DNA of 64,000 nt, from contig NZ_MTQD01000018.1 of the NCBI RefSeq assembly GCF_001974875.1, forward strand, positions 1 through 64,000, in the 5' to 3' direction. Source of the stretch: Pseudoalteromonas sp. EB27 (lineage in GTDB: Bacteria > Pseudomonadota > Gammaproteobacteria > Enterobacterales > Alteromonadaceae). Position 1 is the stretch's first letter; every line of letters begins with the position of its first letter. The notes beneath the pieces are model-generated. The model was not told the DNA's origin, did not search any database, and saw only the letters and a program-made list of their open reading frames with translations. The position numbers and the translations under genes were made by a program. This document shows positions 24,926 to 35,035 of the stretch, piece after piece.

Positions 24926-27016
24926 GTGAGTATAGATTTAAGTCAGTTTTTTGAAGTTTTCTTTGAAGAGAGTTTTGAAGGCCTCGATACCATGGAGGCT
25001 GAGCTATTAAACTTAGTGCCAGGTGAGGAAGATTTAGAAACTATCAACACTATTTTTAGAGCTGCTCACTCGATTAAAGGAGGCAGTGGAACATTTGGTT
25101 TTAGCTCCGTTGCTGATTTTACTCATGTACTTGAAACATTACTAGATCAAATTCGCCAAGGTGAACGTGTGCTTAGCACCGATCATGTAAATTTATTACT
25201 CAAAGCTGTGGACTGCTTACGCGGTTTACTTGCTGCACTTCAAGGTGAGCAAGAGCCTGATTTAACCGAGGCAGATTCGTTAAAAGTACAATTTGAACAT
25301 GTACTTGGAATGAAAAACGAAACACAAGCAAGTAAACCTCAAAGCCAAGAACCGCAAACAGGCAGTAATACCTATCAAATAGACTTTAAACCTCATCATC
25401 ATTTATTTAAAACAGGAAACGAGCCACTGTATATGATCAGTGAGCTTGAAGAGCTAGGCGAGTTAGAAACCACAGCATTTTACGATGAAGTTCCAGAAAT
25501 CACCGATTTAAGTAGTGATGAATGCTTTTTACATTGGCGCTTTTTTTTAAGCACTAGCCATGATGAAAAAGCCATAAAAGAAGTATTTGAATGGGTTGAA
25601 GACGATGCCGACATAACAATTGAATTGTGCGGAGGCTTATTTGGCAATGATGAGCCAATACAACCTAATCAAGGTGAAATATCTAAAGCTGTTGAGCTTG
25701 AAGAATCCGATTCAATAAAAGTAGCTGAGTTACCAAGTGAGCCTCAGCAACCGGCTGCTAATAAAGAAAAAAAACCTGCAAGTACACCAGAATCCACCTC
25801 CATTCGTGTTGGCATTGATAAAGTGGATTCGTTAATAAATATGGTTGGTGAACTTGTTATTACACAAGCTATGCTAAATCAGCTTAGCGAACAAGAAATC
25901 ACACCAGCCACAATCACTTTACTACAAGAAGGCCTAGCGCAACTTGCCCATAATACGCGTGATTTACAAGAAAATGTGATGCGCATTCGTATGCTCCCGA
26001 TAAACTTTGTATTTAGCCGTTTTCCTCGATTAGTGCGAGATATAGCACAAAAGCTAAACAAGCAGGTTGAGCTAAAGTTGATTGGAGAGCAAACCGAGCT
26101 TGATAAAACAGTAATGGAAAAAATATCCGACCCTATGGTCCATTTAGTGAGGAACTCACTTGATCATGGATTAGAGACTGTTGAGCAAAGGCTGGCGGCA
26201 GGTAAAGATCCCGTTGGCACAGTAACCTTAAATGCATTTCATCAGGGTGGAAACATTGTTATTGAAATAATGGATGATGGGCAGGGGTTAAATACAAAAA
26301 AAATAAAAGAAAAAGCCATCGCTAACCAATTAATCCCAGCTGATAACCACCTCAATAACGATGAAATAAATGAGCTTATTTTTATGCCCGGCTTTTCAAC
26401 AATGGATGAGGTAAGTGATTTATCTGGTCGTGGAGTTGGGATGGATGTAGTTAAGAGAAATATTCAATCTTTAAATGGCTCAGTAGAGGTAACCTCAGAG
26501 CCCGGTGTTGGTTCTACGTTTACTATTAGATTACCACTTACTCTCGCTATTTTAGATGGGCAATTAGTTAAGGTGGCTCAGCATACTTATATTATTCCGC
26601 TCATTTCTATTGTGGAATCTCTGCAAATTGATATTGCTAAAGTGAGTCGAGTGGGTAAAAACCTTGATGTATTGAGGCTTCGGGACGAATACATTCCTAT
26701 TTTAAGGCTCTACGATATTTTTAATCATAAAAATGCCATTGAATCACTCGATAAAACGCTACTTGTTGTTGTAGAAACAGATAATCAAAAGGTCGGTTTA
26801 TTAGTTGATGATTTACTGTCTCAACAACAGGTTGTTATTAAAAGTTTAGAGGCTAACTATCACAAAGTTGATGGCGTATCAGGAGCCACTATTTTAGGCG
26901 ATGGGCGTGTATCACTGATTGTTGACGTTAGCGGCTTAATAAAGCTCTCAGGTTTAAAAAAACCAGGTAGCCAAGAACTAACGATTGAAACGCAAGCCAC
27001 TTTGGAGGCGTTATGA
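24926..27016 (+). CDS. cheA: CheA sensor histidine kinase
   Basis: A 696-residue kinase: P1 phosphotransfer domain with His48 (RAAHSIKGG), a P2-like region and long acidic linker (~residues 130-290), dimerisation P3, HATPase domain with NSLDHGLE, DDGQGL and GRGVGMDVV boxes, and the C-terminal CheW-like P5. It phosphorylates CheY and CheB. It starts at GTG 24926 after GGGAGC. The stop overlaps cheW by four bases (ATGA). Confidence 0.97.
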   Translation: MSIDLSQFFEVFFEESFEGLDTMEAELLNLVPGEEDLETINTIFRAAHSIKGGSGTFGFSSVADFTHVLETLLDQIRQGERVLSTDHVNLLLKAVDCLRGLLAALQGEQEPDLTEADSLKVQFEHVLGMKNETQASKPQSQEPQTGSNTYQIDFKPHHHLFKTGNEPLYMISELEELGELETTAFYDEVPEITDLSSDECFLHWRFFLSTSHDEKAIKEVFEWVEDDADITIELCGGLFGNDEPIQPNQGEISKAVELEESDSIKVAELPSEPQQPAANKEKKPASTPESTSIRVGIDKVDSLINMVGELVITQAMLNQLSEQEITPATITLLQEGLAQLAHNTRDLQENVMRIRMLPINFVFSRFPRLVRDIAQKLNKQVELKLIGEQTELDKTVMEKISDPMVHLVRNSLDHGLETVEQRLAAGKDPVGTVTLNAFHQGGNIVIEIMDDGQGLNTKKIKEKAIANQLIPADNHLNNDEINELIFMPGFSTMDEVSDLSGRGVGMDVVKRNIQSLNGSVEVTSEPGVGSTFTIRLPLTLAILDGQLVKVAQHTYIIPLISIVESLQIDIAKVSRVGKNLDVLRLRDEYIPILRLYDIFNHKNAIESLDKTLLVVVETDNQKVGLLVDDLLSQQQVVIKSLEANYHKVDGVSGATILGDGRVSLIVDVSGLIKLSGLKKPGSQELTIETQATLEAL

Positions 27017-27498
27017 GCTCAGAGCAAAGCCAGTTAAGTAATCAATTAAATCTTCAGCAACAGCAAGGTGTAAAACAGTTTTTAACTTTTATTATGGCTG
27101 ATGAAGAATACGGCGTTGATATTTTAACAGTACAAGAAATTCGCAGTTGGGAAGAAATTACAGTACTGCCCAATGCGCCTGAATTTGTAAAAGGCGTTAT
27201 TAATTTACGTGGAACAATAGTGCCAATTATTGATTTACGGTTGCGCTTTGGATTACCAAGTGTCGACTATGGCCCATTAACGGTGGTTATCGTTGTCAAA
27301 ATAGAATTTGAATTAGGTAGTAAAATTATAGGTGTTGCTGTTGATGCCGTCTCTGATGTTTACAGTATTGCAGAGCAGGATGCGAAAGCGGTCCCTAGTT
27401 TATCTGAATCGAGTAATTGTGAATATGTAGCGGGGTTGGTGAATGTCGGTGAAAAAATGGTAGCGCTAATTGACCTGCAAAAAACAATGAATATTTAG
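27013..27498 (+). CDS. cheW: CheW coupling protein
   Basis: A 161-residue CheW domain (EYGVDILTVQEI, VKGVINLRGTIVPIIDLR and GVAVDAVSDV blocks) linking receptor tips to CheA. It starts within the cheA stop codon (ATGA). A short acidic/Gln-rich N-terminus precedes the domain. Confidence 0.96.
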   Translation: MSSEQSQLSNQLNLQQQQGVKQFLTFIMADEEYGVDILTVQEIRSWEEITVLPNAPEFVKGVINLRGTIVPIIDLRLRFGLPSVDYGPLTVVIVVKIEFELGSKIIGVAVDAVSDVYSIAEQDAKAVPSLSESSNCEYVAGLVNVGEKMVALIDLQKTMNI

Positions 27499-27537
27499 CA
27501 AATAGAAACTAAATGAATAATAAACTTAAAGGTGGTG

Positions 27538-29850
27538 ATGGGCATGGGATGGTTTAGTAATCCAAAGCAGTCAAAATCAAGCAACGATTTAATTGTAGAT
27601 GCATTAAATAAATCATTAGCGGTGATTGAGTTTGAACCTAACGGTAAGATAATTACTGCAAATATGAACTTTCTAAACGCGATGGGCTATCGTCTTGAAG
27701 AGGTTCAAGGCCAGCATCACTCTATGTTTGTGGACCCAGATGAAGCTCAGGGCAACGACTATAAAAACTTTTGGCAACGCTTGCGTAACGGCGAGTTTAT
27801 CTCAGATGAGTTTAAGCGAAATGCTAAAGGTGGAACTGAGGTATGGATTCAAGCAACTTATAATCCAATTGTTGATGAGGAAGGGCAAGTATTAAAAGTC
27901 GTTAAATTTGCTACCGACGTGACTGAACAAAAGTTAATTTCAGCAGAAGCTTCCGGACAAATTAGCGCTATAAGTAAATCCCAAGCGGTTATCGAATTTA
28001 ATTTAGATGGCACTATTATTGATGCTAATGATAACTTTTTAAATGCGCTAGGCTATCAACTCAGTGAGATTAAAGGTCAGCATCATAGGCTTTTTATTGA
28101 ACCCGAACATGCAAATAGTATCGAGTATAAAGAGTTTTGGGCCAAACTAGGTCGCGGTGAATTTGATTCAGGGGAATATCTAAGAATAGGGAAACAGGGT
28201 CAGGAGGTTTGGATCCAGGCTTCTTATAACCCAATTTATGATATGAACGGTAAGCCGTTTAAAGTGATCAAATATGCATCTGATATTACTGAACAAAAAG
28301 AGCTTGAAAAAGCATCTCGCAAAGCAGCCGATTTAGCAAATGCGCTTAAAGTTTGCCAAGCTAATGTAATGATTGCTGATAAAGATCTCAATATAGTATT
28401 TGTGAACGACCGTGTTCAGAAAATGCTAAAAGTACGTGAAAAAGAATTACAAACTGTATTACCAAGCTTTTCTGTTGATAATTTAATTGGCACCTGTGTT
28501 GATGATTTTCATAAACACCCTAACCATCAGCGCGATTTATTAAAAAATCTCGATAAGCCTCATAAAGCCGAATTACTTTTAGCGGGTGTCACTTTCACCT
28601 TGATTGCTTCACCTTGGATTAGTCAAGACGGAAAGCATTTAGGCACTATTGTTGAGTGGGAAGATAGGACCAATGAAGTTGCGCTTGAAAAAGAAATTGC
28701 TGAGCTTATTGGTGCTGCAGGTAATGGCGAATTAGATACAAGAGTGGCGGAAGATGGGAAGGAAGGGTTCTTTTTACGTTTGGCTCAAGGGCTAAACAGC
28801 TTAGTTAAAATAGTTGATGATGCAGTTGCCGACACTGGCAATATGCTCGATGCGATGGCAAGTGGTGATCTATCAAAACGTATTGAAAAAGAATATAAAG
28901 GTTCATTTGATAAGCTTAAACGCGACGCAAATGCTACGGCAGATAAGTTAACGGAAGTGATTAATCGCATAAATTCATCAGCAACGCTAGTAGCCAGTGG
29001 TGCAGAAGAAATCTCTCAAGGTAATGCTGATTTAAGCCAACGTACAGAAGAGCAAGCCTCGTCACTTGAAGAAACAGCGTCAAGTATGGAAGAAATGACC
29101 AGTACCGTTCGTCAAAATGCTGATAACGCAAAAGTAGCGAACGATCTAGCAGAAGAAACATGCGAAAAAGCGATTCAAGGTGGTGAGGTTGTTAATAGAG
29201 CCGTTACGAGCATGTCGGCAATTAATGAATCGAGTAAGAAAATTGCAGACATTATTGGTGTCATTGATGAAATAGCATTTCAAACTAATTTATTAGCGCT
29301 TAATGCTGCAGTAGAAGCTGCAAGAGCGGGTGAACAAGGTCGAGGCTTTGCCGTCGTGGCAGGTGAAGTGCGTAATTTAGCACAGCGCTCTGCAGGTGCA
29401 GCTAAAGAGATTAAAGAGTTAATAAGAGATAGCGTAGGCAAAGTAGCCGATGGCTCTCAATTAGTTAATGAGTCGGGCGCTACACTTAAAGAAATTGTTG
29501 TGTCGGTGCAAAGAGTGACACAAATGATTTCTGATATTACAGAGGCATCTGAAGAGCAAAGTGCGGGTATAGAGCAAGTTAATAAAGCCATTTCCCAAAT
29601 GGACGAAATGACGCAACAAAATGCTGCCTTAGTAGAGCAAGCTTCTGCAGCAGGCGAGTCTATGGCTGAGCAAGCTAATGAGATGCGTCGACTACTCAAT
29701 TTTTTCTCAATAGGCCAGCAAGAGATGGCAATGATTTCGCCGACTATGCACACGCCTAAATTATCTCATAGATCGCAAAGTAGCTTTGTGAGTAATAAGC
29801 CCAGAGGCGATAACTTTGTAGACTCTGCTGATGAATGGGAAGAGTTTTAA
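27538..29850 (+). CDS. Soluble methyl-accepting chemotaxis receptor with PAS domains and CheR-docking tail
   Basis: About 770 residues with no membrane helix. Order: PAS 1 (~20-130), PAS 2 (~145-255), a more divergent PAS-like domain (~275-385), HAMP-like segment (~390-460), and the MCP signalling domain with tip [20 protein letters not shown] (~575-600). PAS 1 and 2 are close repeats, sharing GQHH and GEF...[14 protein letters not shown] segments as in BdlA-like receptors. The C-terminus ends in EWEEF, the x-W-x-x-F pentapeptide that tethers CheR, as GWEEF does in Aer2/McpB. PAS domains may bind heme or flavin to sense oxygen or redox. Start choice among GTG 27532, ATG 27538 and ATG 27544 is uncertain; AAAGG lies just upstream. 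Confidence 0.92.
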   Translation: MGMGWFSNPKQSKSSNDLIVDALNKSLAVIEFEPNGKIITANMNFLNAMGYRLEEVQGQHHSMFVDPDEAQGNDYKNFWQRLRNGEFISDEFKRNAKGGTEVWIQATYNPIVDEEGQVLKVVKFATDVTEQKLISAEASGQISAISKSQAVIEFNLDGTIIDANDNFLNALGYQLSEIKGQHHRLFIEPEHANSIEYKEFWAKLGRGEFDSGEYLRIGKQGQEVWIQASYNPIYDMNGKPFKVIKYASDITEQKELEKASRKAADLANALKVCQANVMIADKDLNIVFVNDRVQKMLKVREKELQTVLPSFSVDNLIGTCVDDFHKHPNHQRDLLKNLDKPHKAELLLAGVTFTLIASPWISQDGKHLGTIVEWEDRTNEVALEKEIAELIGAAGNGELDTRVAEDGKEGFFLRLAQGLNSLVKIVDDAVADTGNMLDAMASGDLSKRIEKEYKGSFDKLKRDANATADKLTEVINRINSSATLVASGAEEISQGNADLSQRTEEQASSLEETASSMEEMTSTVRQNADNAKVANDLAEETCEKAIQGGEVVNRAVTSMSAINESSKKIADIIGVIDEIAFQTNLLALNAAVEAARAGEQGRGFAVVAGEVRNLAQRSAGAAKEIKELIRDSVGKVADGSQLVNESGATLKEIVVSVQRVTQMISDITEASEEQSAGIEQVNKAISQMDEMTQQNAALVEQASAAGESMAEQANEMRRLLNFFSIGQQEMAMISPTMHTPKLSHRSQSSFVSNKPRGDNFVDSADEWEEF

Positions 29851-29869
29851 TAACCAATCTTCTTAATAT

Positions 29870-29899
29870 ACCTCGCTGGATACATAATCACAGCGAGGT
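29870..29899 (+). terminator. Hairpin between receptor and cheR, possible attenuator
   Basis: ACCTCGCTG and CAGCGAGGT make a perfect 9-bp stem with a 12-base loop, followed by GTTATT, a weak T tract. It lies inside an operon whose genes continue after it, so partial termination or mRNA processing between receptor and cheR-cheD-cheB is possible. Confidence 0.5.
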
Positions 29900-29930
29900 G
29901 TTATTCGGTAGGCTTAATTGAGAGCGAACA

Positions 29931-30761
29931 ATGAAAGAGTTTTTGTGTACCGAACGCGACTTTAAAGAAATTGCTAACTTAGTTTATAACGCGTGTGGAA
30001 TTGTATTAGGTGAACATAAGAGAGAGATGGTTTATTCACGCTTAGCAAGACGTATTAGAGAGCGTAAACTAACTGATTTTAAAGCGTATTTAGAGTATTT
30101 AAATAACCATAAAGATAAAGAGTTTGATGCCTTCATCAATGCTATAACAACTAACTTAACGTCTTTTTTTCGTGAAATACACCATTTTGAATTTATAAAA
30201 TCTGAGCTTGTACCAGCTCTTTTAAAGGCAAATAAAGACAGTAAGCGAGTAAGAATTTGGTCTGCAGGTTGCTCAACAGGGGAAGAGCCTTACAGTTTGG
30301 CGATGACTTTAAATAATGCATTTCCAAGCAATTGGGATGTAAAAATACTAGCAACCGATTTAGATTCTAATGTATTGGCAAAGGCACAAAAGGGTATTTA
30401 CACCGCAGCGAATGTTAACGGCTTAGATGATGTGCAACTTAAGCGTTGGTTTTTAAAAAGTAAAGATGGTGAAAACTACAAAGTTAAAGATAGGCTGAAA
30501 GAATCTATTTCATTTAGGCGCTTAAACTTATTGCAAAATTGGCCAATGAAAGGATCATTTGATCTTATTTTATGCCGTAATGTTGTTATTTACTTTGATA
30601 AAGAAACAAAAGATCAGCTGTTTAAACGTTACGCCAATATATTAAATGAACAAGGTTATTTGTTTTTAGGTCACTCAGAAAGTATGGGGAAAGAGCATAC
30701 GCAATTTAAAAATTTAGGAAAAACTATGTACCAAAAGGGACAAGATGCACACAGAGTTTAG
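29931..30761 (+). CDS. cheR: CheR protein-glutamate methyltransferase
   Basis: A 276-residue SAM-dependent methyltransferase: N-terminal helical domain, SAM-binding IWSAGCSTGEEPYSLAM (~residues 104-120), and DLILCRNVVIYF. It methylates receptor glutamates; the beta-subdomain in the middle should dock the EWEEF tail of the adjacent receptor. The last 17 bases overlap cheD. Confidence 0.96.
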   Translation: MKEFLCTERDFKEIANLVYNACGIVLGEHKREMVYSRLARRIRERKLTDFKAYLEYLNNHKDKEFDAFINAITTNLTSFFREIHHFEFIKSELVPALLKANKDSKRVRIWSAGCSTGEEPYSLAMTLNNAFPSNWDVKILATDLDSNVLAKAQKGIYTAANVNGLDDVQLKRWFLKSKDGENYKVKDRLKESISFRRLNLLQNWPMKGSFDLILCRNVVIYFDKETKDQLFKRYANILNEQGYLFLGHSESMGKEHTQFKNLGKTMYQKGQDAHRV

Positions 30762-31362
30762 GCCGGTATTACCTAACTTTGAACATATTAAACGATATTG
30801 GGATTCAGGCAGAGGTAGCGTTGTTGCCAAAGTGCTTCCGGGTGAGTTTTATGTTTCTAAAAATAATGAGCTGATTTCTACTGTTTTGGGCTCATGTATT
30901 GCGGCTTGCGTTTATGATGAAGTGCTAGGAATTGGAGGCATGAATCATTTTATGTTGCCAATTCAAAAAGGGGCAGACCTTAAAAATGCGCATAGTTTAA
31001 GTTGTCGTTACGGCAACTGGGCTATGGAGTATCTTATAAATGAAGTTTTAAAAAATGGCGCGTCTCGATGCAACCTAAAAGTAAAGCTTTTTGGCGGGGG
31101 TAAAATTATTAGTGCGATGACGGATATAGGGCTAGGTAATATTAGTTTTGCAGCGGCGTATATTAAAGAAGAGGCATTAAATCTAGTTGCCCACGATATG
31201 GGTGGACCATGGCCGCGGAAAATATTTTTTCATCCGAATACCGGTAAAGTTCATATGAAAAAGCTTAAAAACCTACACAACAATACGATTGAAAAACGCG
31301 AAGTCCGTTATTTACAAAATCTTAAAAAGCAAGAAGTAGTGACTGATATAGAGCTGTTTTAG
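30745..31362 (+). CDS. cheD: CheD receptor glutamine deamidase
   Basis: A 205-residue CheD. The catalytic Cys is in STVLGSCIAACVYDE (~residues 45-59) and the His in GGMNHFMLP. CheD deamidates receptor glutamines and can interact with phosphatases. Its start overlaps cheR by 17 bases and cheB follows after 8 bases. Presence of CheD is typical of this type of cluster. Confidence 0.94.
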   Translation: MHTEFRPVLPNFEHIKRYWDSGRGSVVAKVLPGEFYVSKNNELISTVLGSCIAACVYDEVLGIGGMNHFMLPIQKGADLKNAHSLSCRYGNWAMEYLINEVLKNGASRCNLKVKLFGGGKIISAMTDIGLGNISFAAAYIKEEALNLVAHDMGGPWPRKIFFHPNTGKVHMKKLKNLHNNTIEKREVRYLQNLKKQEVVTDIELF

Positions 31363-31370
31363 GAGTATGC

Positions 31371-32402
31371 ATGATTAAAGTATTAATAATTGATGACTCT
31401 CCTTTAATAAGGCGTTTACTCACTGAAATATTACAACAAGCTGAAGATATTACAGTAGTGGGTAGCGCTGAGGATCCCTACGAAGCTCGTGAAATGATAA
31501 AAAAGCTCAGTCCTGATGTATTAACGCTCGACGTCGAAATGCCAAAAATGGATGGTATTAGTTTTTTAAAAAACTTAATGCGATTAAGGCCAATGCCAGT
31601 AGTGATGATTTCAACACTAACTCAAAAAGGCTCTCCTATCACATTAGAAGCACTCGAATTAGGGGCTGTTGATTTTATAGCTAAGCCGACTAACAACGTA
31701 AGAGAGCAATTGAGCCAATATGCATCACTTGTCCAGCAAAAGGTGCGAATAGCTGCTGGAGCAAGAGTAAGAAGCTATAAAAAAGTAGCCATCACAAATG
31801 AGCCTATTAATACTCATTTTCAGTTTTTACTTAATAAAGTAATTGCGATAGGTGCTTCAACGGGTGGAACTGAGGCTATAAAAGAAGTACTTATTAAAAT
31901 GCCACCAAATTGCCCGCCCATTGTAATTACTCAGCATATCCCTCCTGTGTTTAGCGCTTCATTTGCTGAGCGAATGAACCGTACATGCGCGATAAATGTG
32001 AAAGAGGCTGAACATGGAGATAAGCTCAGCGCGGGCTGGGCTTATATAGCACCAGGTGGTTTTCATTTAAGTATTAAAAAACGGGGTGTTAGCCTGTATT
32101 GCCAGCTTGATGATGGCGAGCCGGTCAACAGACATAAACCCGCGGTAGACGTGTTGTTTAACTCATTAGTAGAGACTGGGGCTAAAAATGTAGTTGCAGC
32201 AATATTAACTGGAATGGGGAGTGATGGCGCAAAAGGGCTACTTGCACTAAAACAAAACGGTGCGTATACCCTAGCTCAAGATGAGTACTCATCGGTGGTA
32301 TGGGGTATGCCTAAAGCTGCCGCTGAGCTAAATGCGGCAGACGAAATAGTTGCGCTGGATAAAATAACCCAGCGGCTTTTACATCAGGCCGTTAAGGTTT
32401 AG
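31371..32402 (+). CDS. cheB: CheB receptor methylesterase/deamidase response regulator
   Basis: A 343-residue protein: receiver domain with Asp54 (LTLDVEMPKMDG) and C-terminal methylesterase domain with catalytic Ser in AIGASTGGTEA, His in TQHIPP and Asp in TGMGSDGAKG. Phosphorylation by CheA activates removal of methyl groups from the receptor. The 3' end overlaps the antisense deacetylase gene by 11 bases. Confidence 0.96.
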   Translation: MIKVLIIDDSPLIRRLLTEILQQAEDITVVGSAEDPYEAREMIKKLSPDVLTLDVEMPKMDGISFLKNLMRLRPMPVVMISTLTQKGSPITLEALELGAVDFIAKPTNNVREQLSQYASLVQQKVRIAAGARVRSYKKVAITNEPINTHFQFLLNKVIAIGASTGGTEAIKEVLIKMPPNCPPIVITQHIPPVFSASFAERMNRTCAINVKEAEHGDKLSAGWAYIAPGGFHLSIKKRGVSLYCQLDDGEPVNRHKPAVDVLFNSLVETGAKNVVAAILTGMGSDGAKGLLALKQNGAYTLAQDEYSSVVWGMPKAAAELNAADEIVALDKITQRLLHQAVKV

Positions 32403-33429
32403 GCGCTTCGATTACCCAAGGCTGTGAAAACCAAAAATAATCACTAGGACTTGAAATAGAAGGGGCAGTACAGTTAAAGCGAGAGCGCCCTTCATTAAGT
32501 ACTTTTGGTGAGGTTATTTCAACTGTATTTTTATTTATCCATTTTAAATCAGCTTGTCCTACGCTTGATACGTAACAGGCAAATTGACTCTTATGGAAAT
32601 CACCCATATTAAATTCAATTGTGAGCGCAGGTTGATTTTGTTGTGTAACGCTATCTTGATAAGTTAAATTGGTGATATTAAACGCGCGTGAGTTAAGCTT
32701 AGTAATAAGAGTTTCTAGTTTGCTGTAAAAGCCTGATGCAGGAAAACGCGGTAAGCGGCTAAAATTGGAATCTTTATTTACAGCGCCGGAGTGCTGACCA
32801 ATACCCACAAAACCAAGCCCTGTCACAAGTGCTTGCAGCTCGTTATTAAACTCACCATACGGGTATGCTAAGTATTTATAGTCGTGGCCTATTTCTTCTT
32901 TTATACGCTTTTGAGAGCTAAGAATATCTTGCTTAATACGTGATTGCCATTGCGCATCAGTTTCGTTTTCAAGCTTAAGGTGTAAGTAATCATGTTGTCC
33001 GCTATGATTGGCTATTAATGCCCCTTTTTTAGATAATTCTTTGAGCTTATCCCACCCCATTACGTAACTCATACCTTCGTCTATTAATTTAGGATTTACA
33101 AAGATAGTGTACGGGTAGCCAAACTTTTCTAAAATAGGTGCAGCTTGTTCATAGTTATTGTTATAACCGTCATCAAAGGTGATAGCGACAGTTTTATCAG
33201 GTAAGGTTTCACCTTGCTGAAGCGCGCTTATTAACTCATTAAGAGGAATAACGTTAAAGTTGTGCTCTTTTAAATAGCTTAAATGTTTAGTAAAAGTATT
33301 CGCGCTAACGCTCGTTACAGCGGGTAGGGTTTCACTAACATGATGATACTGTAAAATAACGGCTGCTTGAGCCCGCACAGATATACTAATGAGGATAAAT
33401 AATACTAAATGAAACAATTTCTTATACAT
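32392..33429 (-). CDS. Secreted polysaccharide deacetylase (NodB family)
   Basis: A 345-residue exported protein with signal peptide (to ~residue 22, ending AQA). The NodB homology domain shows VAITFDDGYNNN (catalytic Asp pair), NHSGQHDYL (metal-binding H-x3-H) and AYPYGEFN. It probably removes acetyl groups from a surface polysaccharide in the periplasm or outside; a C-terminal beta-rich extension (~250-345) is of unknown role. From ATG 33429 its 5' end overlaps the divergent MATE gene by 21 bases; an upstream ATG 33444 would lengthen the overlap. Confidence 0.88.
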   Translation of the reverse strand: MYKKLFHLVLFILISISVRAQAAVILQYHHVSETLPAVTSVSANTFTKHLSYLKEHNFNVIPLNELISALQQGETLPDKTVAITFDDGYNNNYEQAAPILEKFGYPYTIFVNPKLIDEGMSYVMGWDKLKELSKKGALIANHSGQHDYLHLKLENETDAQWQSRIKQDILSSQKRIKEEIGHDYKYLAYPYGEFNNELQALVTGLGFVGIGQHSGAVNKDSNFSRLPRFPASGFYSKLETLITKLNSRAFNITNLTYQDSVTQQNQPALTIEFNMGDFHKSQFACYVSSVGQADLKWINKNTVEITSPKVLNEGRSRFNCTAPSISSPSDYFWFSQPWVIEAPKP

Positions 33430-34743
33430 AATAAGGCACACCATAAAAGCTTGCTGTTGTTAGCGGGTCCGATGATACTATCAAATATCACAGTGCCGTT
33501 GTTAGGAATTGTTGATACTGCTGTAATTGGGCACTTAGGAAGCGCTCATTACTTAGCGGGTATTGCCCTTGGCTCTGCAGTTATATCTATTTTATTTTGG
33601 CTTGCTGGTTTTTTAAGAATGAGCACCACAGGACTCGTGGCACAAGCGTACGGAAAAAACGATTTAACCCAACTTGCCGCTTTACTTAAACGAAGCCTAT
33701 TACTTGCAAGCGCAGTGGCTTTGCTATTAATTGTGTTATCCCCATTAATAAAGCACGCTATTGCTTATCTCTCCGCCGCCAATGGCGATGTACTCACCCA
33801 AGCATATCAGTATTTTAGCATTCGTATTTTTAGTGCTCCAGCAGCATTATGTAATTTAGTGTTATTGGGTTGGATGCTTGGCGTGCATTATGGTCGAGGA
33901 CCATTTTATTTATTACTCGTCACTAATATCGTTAATATAGTGCTCGATATTTATTTTGTGGTTTATTTAGATTGGGCAGTTGCAGGCGCTGCTTGGGCTT
34001 CACTTATTGCTGATTATACGGCTTTAGTATTTGCACTGTTTTTAGTGGTTAAATTAGCTAAAAAGCAAGGTATTGAACTAAATGTACCGAATTGGCTAAG
34101 TATTAGCAAAATGGCTGAATTATTGAGTTTGAATAGAGATATATTTATTCGCTCTTTGATACTGCAATTATGTTTTAGTTTTATGACATTCTACGCAGCG
34201 CGAATTGGCGAAACTACACTCGCCGCTAATGCTGTTTTACTTAACTTTCTAATGTTGGTGAGTTTTGCTCTTGATGGCGTTGCTTACGCATCTGAGGCAA
34301 AAGTAGGACAAGCTAAAGGCCAAGGAAGTGTTAAAAATATAGAACTATGGGTTAAAATAAGTGTATTTTGGGGCATGCTTTTTGGCGTGTTATATAGCGC
34401 TTTTTTTGCATTATTTGGCAGCACTATAATAAAGCTTTTAACCAATGTGCCAGAGGTTATTCAAGAGGCAACTCACTATTTGCCATGGCTAATAGTATTG
34501 CCTATTTTGGCCATGAGCTGCTTTTTGTTTGATGGTGTTTTTGTTGGACTCACAAGAGCAAAGAACATGCGTAACAGTATGATACTTTCCGCTGGAGTTG
34601 GTTTTTTTGGTGTGTTTTTGGTGTTTATAGACTGGGAAAATAATGGGTTATGGCTGGCTATGAGCTGCTTTATGTTAATGCGCGGGGTTACATTAATCAT
34701 TAAATATTACCACTTAAAAATAAATAATCAGCTATTAGATTAA
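33409..34743 (+). CDS. MATE family efflux transporter (DinF type)
   Basis: A 444-residue protein with 12 predicted membrane helices in two halves. The opening LLAGPMILSNITVPLLGIVDTAVIGHL segment (~residues 16-42) is typical of DinF-like MATE exporters. It should export cationic or organic compounds using Na+ or H+. It starts inside the 5' end of the divergent deacetylase gene, an unusual head-to-head overlap. No SOS box was found upstream, unlike E. coli lexA-dinF. Confidence 0.9.
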   Translation: MKQFLIHNKAHHKSLLLLAGPMILSNITVPLLGIVDTAVIGHLGSAHYLAGIALGSAVISILFWLAGFLRMSTTGLVAQAYGKNDLTQLAALLKRSLLLASAVALLLIVLSPLIKHAIAYLSAANGDVLTQAYQYFSIRIFSAPAALCNLVLLGWMLGVHYGRGPFYLLLVTNIVNIVLDIYFVVYLDWAVAGAAWASLIADYTALVFALFLVVKLAKKQGIELNVPNWLSISKMAELLSLNRDIFIRSLILQLCFSFMTFYAARIGETTLAANAVLLNFLMLVSFALDGVAYASEAKVGQAKGQGSVKNIELWVKISVFWGMLFGVLYSAFFALFGSTIIKLLTNVPEVIQEATHYLPWLIVLPILAMSCFLFDGVFVGLTRAKNMRNSMILSAGVGFFGVFLVFIDWENNGLWLAMSCFMLMRGVTLIIKYYHLKINNQLLD

Positions 34744-34756
34744 ATAAATGAATGGT

Positions 34757-35026
34757 TTATTTCCAGAGATCGGGGTCGTGGTGTTTAGGGCCCATATCTT
34801 TTAAAACTTGTGAAAAACGATTGGCAAAAATACCGCAGTAGCCCCAACCGGCAAAAAATAATGCGGGGAGTAAAATTATAACGCCAATTATTTGTAAGCT
34901 GTAGTGAGTGTAATACCCAATAGATATGAATATCACGGCTAGCACAAACAGTGCTAAGCCGCGAAAAAAGCGCTTTAAGCTCAGCTTAGGGTTGCTCCCT
35001 AAGCGATAGATAAGCTGCTTTAGCAT
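34757..35026 (-). CDS. Small inner-membrane protein, unknown function
   Basis: An 89-residue protein with two predicted membrane helices (~22-41 and 46-66). The basic N-terminus (KQLIYRLGSNPKLSLKRFFRG) suggests cytoplasmic ends; the C-terminus is DMGPKHHDPDLWK. It lies 9 bases downstream of nfuA on the same strand and may be cotranscribed with it. No function is known to me. Confidence 0.7.
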   Translation of the reverse strand: MLKQLIYRLGSNPKLSLKRFFRGLALFVLAVIFISIGYYTHYSLQIIGVIILLPALFFAGWGYCGIFANRFSQVLKDMGPKHHDPDLWK

Positions 35027-35035
35027 TTAAAAGGC

